Assembly (NCBI GenBank): GCA_029207755.1
Contig: JARCOQ010000002.1
Coordinates: 86,888,087 to 86,952,086, forward strand
DNA: 64,000 bases
Origin: Chamaea fasciata
Lineage: Eukaryota > Chordata > Aves > Passeriformes > Sylviidae
Reading direction: 5' to 3'
The notes below the pieces were generated by a model. The model had not been told where the DNA came from and ran no database searches. It was given only the letters and a program-made list of their open reading frames with translations. Both the position numbers and the translations under genes were made by a program. Below are positions 63,401 to 64,000 of the stretch, in pieces (positions within the stretch are counted from its first letter, which is position 1; each line of letters begins with the position of its first letter).

Positions 63401-64000
63401 ACACTTTATTTACTCAAGTTTTTAAGGCATAGCATTCTGAAATGCAGAGTGGTATACATATATATATTAAAAAAAGCAACACATTAAAAAGCTCAGAAGA
63501 GATGCAAGAATTCTCTTCCACTTTGGCTTATAACTAAAAAGAAAGTGATGGACTGAAACGTGCCTTGCATTTTTTATACAGAAACCTCCTGAAATAAATT
63601 AGCAAGCACAAAAGGCAGAAATATATTTTACAAAATCAAAGTGAAAAACAAAACAAAACAAAACAAACAAATCAAAAAAGCAGGACAGATCAAGAGAATG
63701 CACATTAGGTATATTCTTCAGCTTAGGAAGAGTAACTTTAAGTTCATGTATTAGGTGAAAGTTCTCAAAGCTCATATTGTTATTTTCTCCCAGGGCACTG
63801 CTTACTGACAGATTCAACATGCAGACTGCATTTCTGCTGGATTTGATAAAAATACAATTAAAATTTTGTACAAGGGGCTACGCCAAATTGGCCTGCATCC
63901 TAGAACCCACTCCAAGCAAAACCTTGAGGAATATATTGTACAAGAAAAGGTCTGTCCCCTGGGATTACCTCCCACTTCCTTTAACCTGATATTTTGCTCA
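60450..64000. other. Non-coding stretch, nothing recognised
   Basis: AT-rich, short frames only. A small A/C-rich tract lies at 63642-63680 and a TATATA run near 63456-63466. No ERV interior was seen next to the LTR. Confidence 0.5.
63642..63680. repeat. A/C-rich low-complexity tract
   Basis: Five or so AAAAC units followed by AAAC and AATC, short. Confidence 0.85.

Overview
The window looks like nuclear DNA of a bird. The evidence is several 5'-truncated CR1 LINE copies that carry the avian CATAGAAT-type 3' terminal octamer, one LTR with the layout of a common avian endogenous-retrovirus LTR, no SINEs of mammalian type, and a moderately AT-rich background with one compact CpG island. The species cannot be fixed from sequence alone; a neoavian bird is my inference from the LTR and CR1 tails.

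I find no protein-coding gene, coding exon, tRNA, rRNA or CRISPR array that I can defend. The longest open frame is about 180 codons. All open frames are short, none resembles a gene family I recognise, and many sit in simple or GC-rich sequence. The window reads as intergenic or very large intronic DNA (a gene desert).

Layout: 1-0.4 kb, decayed LINE reading frame, minus strand. 2.56-3.19 kb, a non-coding block with homeodomain-type sites. 5.45-5.57 kb, nested hairpins and a GTAACTGCA repeat. 7.53-7.64 kb, a TA/CA repeat. 11.4-15.8 kb, three blocks that look like conserved non-coding elements. 16-27 kb, featureless AT-rich DNA with A/C-rich tracts and an ATGT repeat. 27.5-28.9 kb, old CR1 remnants including reverse-transcriptase motifs. 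34.4 kb, a short CR1 tail. 37.05 kb, a TCTA repeat. 41.36-42.06 kb, a GA-rich tract beside a candidate regulatory block. 46.1-47.6 kb, a CpG island followed by an enhancer-like block; this is the most likely functional site. 51.5-57.4 kb, three CR1 3' ends. 59.8-60.45 kb, a solo ERV LTR on the plus strand. The rest to 64 kb is unremarkable.

There are no genes to tie into a pathway. The plausible function is cis-regulation of a gene outside the window, with the CpG island as the one candidate promoter. I did not find a convincing undescribed biological system. The observations offered are regulatory candidates, repeat-history details and structured DNA. Conservation claims are by eye and were not tested by alignment.
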